A DNA stretch of 48,368 nucleotides from Sphingomonas sp. (GTDB taxonomy: Bacteria; Pseudomonadota; Alphaproteobacteria; Sphingomonadales; Sphingomonadaceae). Position 1 is the first letter of the stretch; each line of letters begins with the position of its first letter. The notes under the pieces were generated by a model. It did no database searches and was not told the origin of the DNA. It worked only from the letters and a program-made list of their open reading frames with translations. Below are positions 40,304 to 48,368 of the stretch, piece after piece. The DNA lies in the NCBI RefSeq assembly GCF_026460985.1, contig NZ_JAPKNM010000085.1, forward strand, positions 1-48,368, in the 5' to 3' direction. The position numbers were made by a program, and so were the translations under genes.

Positions 40304-42082
40304 ATGGCTGCACCTGTACTTGCATATGAGGGCCTCGGACTGGTCCAGGGTTCCGGCTGGCTGTTCCGCGGGCTCGACCTCTATATCGGCGAGCGCGATC
40401 GCCTCGCGCTGATCGGGCGCAACGGCGCGGGCAAGTCGACCTTGCTGCGGCTGATTGCCGGCCGCATCGATTGCGACGAGGGCCGCCGCACGATCCAGCC
40501 GGGCACGCATGTCGTGCTGCTCGAACAGGATCCGCAGGTGGCGGGCTTCGCGACCCTGCTCGATTTCGTGCTCGCGGGCGACGACGCGCCCGAACGCTAC
40601 GAAGCCGAGGCGATCGCCGGCCAGCTCGGCATCGACCTGGGCCGCGACGCCGCTACCGCCTCGGGCGGCGAGCGCCGCCGCGCCGCGATCGCCCGCGCGC
40701 TCGCGCAGAATCCCGACGTGCTGCTGATGGACGAGCCGACCAATCATCTCGACATCGCCGCGATCGACTGGCTCGAGAGCTGGCTCAGCCGCTACAATGG
40801 CGCCTTCATCGCGATCAGCCACGACCGCACCTTCCTCACCCGGCTGACCCGGCAGACGCTGTGGCTCGATCGCGGGACGATCCGCCGCGCCGAGATCGGC
40901 TTCGGCGGATTCGAGGCGTGGACGGAAACCGTCTATGCCGAGGAGGAGCGCAACGCCCAGCGGCTCGATGCCAAGCTGAAGATCGAGGAGCATTGGCTCC
41001 TGCGCGGCGTCACCGGCCGGCGGCGGCGCAACCAGGGCCGGCTCGCGAAACTGAAGGAGATGCGCGCCGAGCGCGCCGCGATGATGGGGCCGCAGGGCGC
41101 CGCGAGGCTCCAGATCGGCAGCGACGATGCGCAGACCAAGGTGGTGATCGACGCCAAGAACGTCACCAAGCGCTTCGGCGAGCGGACCATCATCAAGGAC
41201 CTGACGCTGCGCGTCACCAAGGGCGACCGGATCGGCGTGGTCGGCAAGAACGGCGCGGGCAAGACGACCCTGCTCAAGCTGCTCACCGGCGAGCTCGCGC
41301 CCGACGAAGGCAGCGTGCGGCTGGCCAAGACGATCGACGAAGTAATCATCGACCAGCAGCGCAGCCTGATGGACCCGGCCAAGACGGTGCGCGACGTGCT
41401 CACCCAGGGCGGCGAGTGGATCGACGTGCTCGGGGTCAAGAAGCACATCCATGGCTATTTGAAGGAGTTCCTGTTCGAGCCGGGCCTGGCCGATGCGAAG
41501 ATCGGCACGCTCTCGGGCGGCGAGCGCTCGCGGCTGCTGCTCGCGCGCGAGTTCGCGCGCCCGTCGAACCTGCTGGTGCTCGACGAGCCGACCAACGATC
41601 TCGACCTCGAGACGCTCGACCTGCTCCAGGAAGTCATCGCCGATTACGAAGGCACGGTGCTGATCGTCAGCCACGACCGCGACTTCCTCGACCGCACCGT
41701 GACGGTGACGCTCGGGCTCGACGGCAGCGGCAAGGTCGATGTCGTCGCGGGCGGCTATGCCGATTGGGAGGCGCGGAGAACGCCGCGTGCGGAGCCGAAA
41801 AAGGCCGCGCCGAAGCCGGTTGCGGCGGAGACGCTCAAGGCGAAGGCGACCAAGCTCAGCTACAAGGACCAGCGCGACTACGACCTGCTGCCGAAGCGGA
41901 TCGAGGAAATCGAGGCGCAGATCGCGAAGGACGAGGCGGCGCTTGCCGATCCCGATCTCTACGCGCGCGATCCGGCCAGGTTCGCGACGCTCAGCGACGG
42001 CATCGGCAAGCTGCGCGAGGAGAAGGACGAGGCCGAGATGCGCTGGCTCGAGCTTGCCGAGCAGGTCGAGGCGCTGGGGTAG
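40304..42082 (+). CDS. ABC-F family ATPase (Uup-like)
   Basis: A 592-aa soluble protein with two ABC domains and no membrane part. Domain 1 has Walker A GRNGAGKST (38-46), signature SGGERRRAAIAR and Walker B DVLLMDEPTNHLD. The arm/linker contains RRRRNQGRLAKLKEMR (about 242-257). Domain 2 has Walker A GKNGAGKTT near 314, signature LSGGERSRLLLARE and LLVLDEPTNDLD. The C-terminal coiled coil (about 510-592, KATKLSYKDQRDYDLLPKRI) is typical of Uup. ABC-F proteins act on ribosomes or, for Uup, also in DNA-related processes. ATG 40304 follows the convention; the frame is open to 40250. The stop is TAG at the edge of repeat R6. Confidence 0.93.
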   Translation: MAAPVLAYEGLGLVQGSGWLFRGLDLYIGERDRLALIGRNGAGKSTLLRLIAGRIDCDEGRRTIQPGTHVVLLEQDPQVAGFATLLDFVLAGDDAPERYEAEAIAGQLGIDLGRDAATASGGERRRAAIARALAQNPDVLLMDEPTNHLDIAAIDWLESWLSRYNGAFIAISHDRTFLTRLTRQTLWLDRGTIRRAEIGFGGFEAWTETVYAEEERNAQRLDAKLKIEEHWLLRGVTGRRRRNQGRLAKLKEMRAERAAMMGPQGAARLQIGSDDAQTKVVIDAKNVTKRFGERTIIKDLTLRVTKGDRIGVVGKNGAGKTTLLKLLTGELAPDEGSVRLAKTIDEVIIDQQRSLMDPAKTVRDVLTQGGEWIDVLGVKKHIHGYLKEFLFEPGLADAKIGTLSGGERSRLLLAREFARPSNLLVLDEPTNDLDLETLDLLQEVIADYEGTVLIVSHDRDFLDRTVTVTLGLDGSGKVDVVAGGYADWEARRTPRAEPKKAAPKPVAAETLKAKATKLSYKDQRDYDLLPKRIEEIEAQIAKDEAALADPDLYARDPARFATLSDGIGKLREEKDEAEMRWLELAEQVEALG

Positions 42083-42310
42083 ATCGGATCGACATACAGT
42101 TTCCCCTCCCTTTTAGGGAGGGGATCAAGGGGTGGGTAGCGACGGGCGAGGCTCGATGCCTCGGCCGACGCTTCTTGGCTGGGCGACGAGTCTTTTAGGC
42201 GCGCAGACGCGCGCGCGCACCCATGATCGGGTGAACAGCGCCCCGCGCTGTTCAGGCCATGCCGGGGGCATGGCCGACCCGATCATCCCTCCCTGCAAGC
42301 AGGGAGGGGC
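42080..42310. repeat. Composite hairpin repeat, copy R6 (with nested insertion)
   Basis: The left end is TAG-ATCGG-ATCGACATACA, a diverged version of the family terminus, and its TAG is the stop codon of the ABC-F gene. The interior follows the R2 order: CCCCTCCCTTTTAGGGAGGGG, GGGGTGGGT, a central stem (GCG-A-CGG-G-CGAGGC at 42139-42152 with 42158-42171), the GCGCGCAGACGCGCGC palindrome, and CCCTCCCTGCAAGCAGGGAGGG at the right. Between CACCC and CCCTCC, a 64-bp nested palindromic element is inserted (42223-42286). The usual right terminus is missing; the DUF815 gene ends at 42335 shortly after. Confidence 0.88.
42223..42286. repeat. Nested 64-bp three-way-junction palindrome
   Basis: The outer stem is ATGATCGGGT (42223-42232) with ACCCGATCAT (42277-42286), 10 bp and perfect. 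Inside are GAACAGCGC (42233-42241) with GCGCTGTTC (42245-42253) around loop CCC, and GGCCATGCC (42255-42263) with GGCATGGCC (42267-42275) around loop GGG. Only A42254 and G42276 are unpaired at the junction. It interrupts repeat R6 at its CACCC segment, so it arrived after R6. Confidence 0.85.
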
Positions 42311-42334
42311 GTGTTTGCGGCGACCGCATCACCG

Positions 42335-43144
42335 CTACAAAGACTTGCCCGAGCGCCCCGCGAGATCGACGACATATTGCCAGGCGACCCGTCCCGATCG
42401 GCTGCCGCGCCGCGTCGCCCAGTTGATCGCCTCGGCCGGATCGAAATCCAGGCCGTGCGCCTCGGCATAGCCGCGGACGATGTCGACATAGGTGTCCTGG
42501 TCGATCGCGTGGAAGCCGAGGCTCAGCCCGAAGCGGTCGGCGAGAGCGAGGCTGTCGTCGACCGAATCGCGCGGATTGATCGCGCTCGCCTGCTCGGCGA
42601 TGTCGCGCGGGATCAGGTGGCGGCGGTTCGAGGTGACGATCAGCCGTGTGTTGGGCGGGCGGGCCTCGGCGCCGCCCTCGAGCAGCGAGCGCAGCGCGCG
42701 CGCGTCGCCCGCGGCGTCGAAGCCGAGATCGTCGAGGAAGATCACGAAGGGTCGCGCGGAGGCGGCGAGCAGCGCGAACAATTCGGGCAGCGCGTCGAGA
42801 TGCTGGGTGACGGCTTCGACGAGCGCCAGCTCGCCGCCTTTGGCCTGCACCGCGGCGACCGCGCTCTTGACCAAGGCCGACTTGCCGGTTCCGCGCGCGC
42901 CCCAGAGCAATACGTCCTGCGCGGCATGGCCCCCCGCCAGCCGCTCCAGATTGGCGACGAGCGCGTCGCGCTGCGGCTCGACTCCGCGCAGCATCTCCAG
43001 CGGCAGCGGCGCGAAGGCGCGCGCGGCGGCGAGGCTGTGGCCGCGCCAGACATAAGCGGGGTGCGCGAGCGGATCGGCAGGCGGTGCCGGCGGCGGCGCG
43101 AGCCGGTCGAGCGCGTCGGCGATGCGGGTCATGGGGTCGGTCAT
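42335..43144 (-). CDS. DUF815 family AAA-type ATPase
   Basis: A 269-aa P-loop ATPase of the DUF815 group. Walker A is GARGTGKS (82-89) in DVLLWGARGTGKSALVKS, Walker B is FVIFLDDLGFD, and a sensor-like segment is NTRLIVTSNRRHLIPRD. DRFGLSLGFHAIDQDTY and the C-terminal INWATRRGSRSGRVAWQYV block complete the family pattern. The first ~40 residues are Ala/Pro-rich. Members are found across proteobacteria and their role is unknown; loader or chaperone-like activity is only assumed. It ends with TAG about 25 bases from the edge of repeat R6 and is followed upstream by another repeat and mutS. Confidence 0.92.
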   Translation of the reverse strand: MTDPMTRIADALDRLAPPPAPPADPLAHPAYVWRGHSLAAARAFAPLPLEMLRGVEPQRDALVANLERLAGGHAAQDVLLWGARGTGKSALVKSAVAAVQAKGGELALVEAVTQHLDALPELFALLAASARPFVIFLDDLGFDAAGDARALRSLLEGGAEARPPNTRLIVTSNRRHLIPRDIAEQASAINPRDSVDDSLALADRFGLSLGFHAIDQDTYVDIVRGYAEAHGLDFDPAEAINWATRRGSRSGRVAWQYVVDLAGRSGKSL

Positions 43145-43202
43145 CGCGGGGGCTATAGGGCAAATTCGGGCGGAGTGGAGCCGTCTCCGTTCCTACACCT
43201 AC

Positions 43203-43290
43203 CGTTCGCCCTGAGCTTGTCGAAGGGCAGTCCTTACTGTGCCCGGCGGACTGAGGAAGAACGGTGCTTCGACAAGCTCAGCACGAACGG
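43203..43290. repeat. Inverted repeat of the CGTTCG-nnCTGAGCTTGTCGAAG type
   Basis: The left arm at 43203-43227 (CGTTCGCCCTGAGCTTGTCG, then AAGGG) and right arm at 43264-43290 (GTGCTTCGACAAGCTCAGCA, then CGAACGG) are close reverse complements separated by 36 bases. Arms with this core are common intergenic repeats in sphingomonads and other GC-rich proteobacteria. The element lies between the divergent-facing DUF815 gene start and the mutS stop, six bases from the latter. Confidence 0.85.
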
Positions 43291-43296
43291 GAAGAG

Positions 43297-45903
<2,607 letters not shown>

Positions 45904-45906
45904 GCG

Positions 45907-45951
45907 CGGCCCGGGTTAGCCGAACGGTTCCGACGATCAACTCCCGGGCCG
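45907..45951. other. Inverted repeat in the mutS-maeB divergent region
   Basis: CGGCCCGGG (45907-45915) and CCCGGGCCG (45943-45951) are exact reverse complements around a 27-base spacer, starting four bases upstream of the mutS start codon and followed on the plus strand by GGTTTTCTT. It may be a shared regulatory structure, but GC-rich palindromes of this size can also arise by chance. The maeB leader after it holds GACAGGAGAG, a good ribosome binding site. Confidence 0.35.
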
Positions 45952-46007
45952 GGTTTTCTTGGGGACAAGTCGCCCCTAAAGGGGGCTCCGACAGGAGAGC
46001 GACGCAC

Positions 46008-48263
<2,256 letters not shown>

Positions 48264-48266
<3 letters not shown>

Positions 48267-48368
48267 GTCGGATCGACATTCAGGCGAGCGAGGCGTTTCA
48301 ATCCTCCCCCGCCAGGGGGAGGTGGCACGCGCAGCGTGACGGAGGGGGCGGAACCACTGCGCTCAATT
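48264..48368. repeat. Composite hairpin repeat, copy R7 (cut by window end)
   Basis: It begins TAGG-TCGG-ATCGACATTCA, and the TAG is the maeB stop codon. The following GGCGAGCGAGG, the CCTCCCCC-GCCA-GGGGGAGG palindrome, the GGCACGCGCAGCGTGAC hairpin and GGAGGGGGCGGAA match, with few changes, the reverse complement of the right half of R5. The rest lies outside the window. Confidence 0.88.

Overview
The window is about 48.4 kb of high-GC, densely packed chromosomal DNA. It looks like a Sphingomonadales alphaproteobacterium, probably Sphingomonas or a close relative. That assignment is an inference from gene content and order (hflK-hflC-degP, mutS beside maeB, an HAD hydrolase overlapping dapD), from protein sequence style, and from the many GC-rich intergenic hairpin repeats. 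I recognise 37 protein-coding genes. I see no rRNA or tRNA gene, CRISPR array, transposase, prophage or plasmid function.

Layout. 1-400: two abutting hairpin repeats. 402-3392: cyclopropane-fatty-acid synthase, a DUF1801 protein and argG. 3479-8468: an envelope-glycan-like cluster of a FAD oxidoreductase and two large membrane proteins that resemble GT-C glycosyltransferases. 8686-14302: a FemAB-like acyltransferase, a small lipoprotein, a tightly overlapping sseA / cystathionine beta-lyase / MscS-type channel operon, and queF. 14441-18039: a two-domain GT4 glycosyltransferase followed by a GH130 glycosidase or phosphorylase. 18208-25572 (minus strand): hflK-hflC-degP, a DUF853 HerA-like ATPase and an OPT transporter. 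25644-27052: mrp and a CoA-binding protein. 27313-30982 (minus): a tryptophan dioxygenase / kynureninase-like pair and a 567-aa protein of unknown function. 31220-32706 (minus): dapD and an HAD nucleotidase. 32832-37537: a subtilisin-type autotransporter lipoprotein, an LLM-class oxidoreductase, a DUF4188 protein and its divergent TetR regulator with two operator-like palindromes. 37724-40229 (minus): a PhoPQ/FeuPQ-like two-component system with a PepSY-like periplasmic protein. 40304-48266: an ABC-F ATPase, a DUF815 ATPase, mutS and maeB.

The most unusual material lies between the genes. Seven copies or partial copies of a composite repeat of about 200 bp (at 1, 8485, 18046, 35205, 37535, 42080 and 48264) contain strong hairpins. 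Most visible ends share the pattern TAGG-NNNN-ATCGACATTCA. At six of the eight visible ends, the TAG of the repeat is the stop codon of the neighbouring gene. In two copies the variable four bases change together at both ends, and an internal stem carries a compensatory base-pair change, so the fold appears to be maintained. One copy (42080-42310) carries a nested 64-bp element that would form a perfect three-way junction with CCC and GGG loops. A second unusual structure is a perfect 16-bp inverted repeat enclosing the ribosome binding site and start codon of the DUF853 ATPase (21897-21964).
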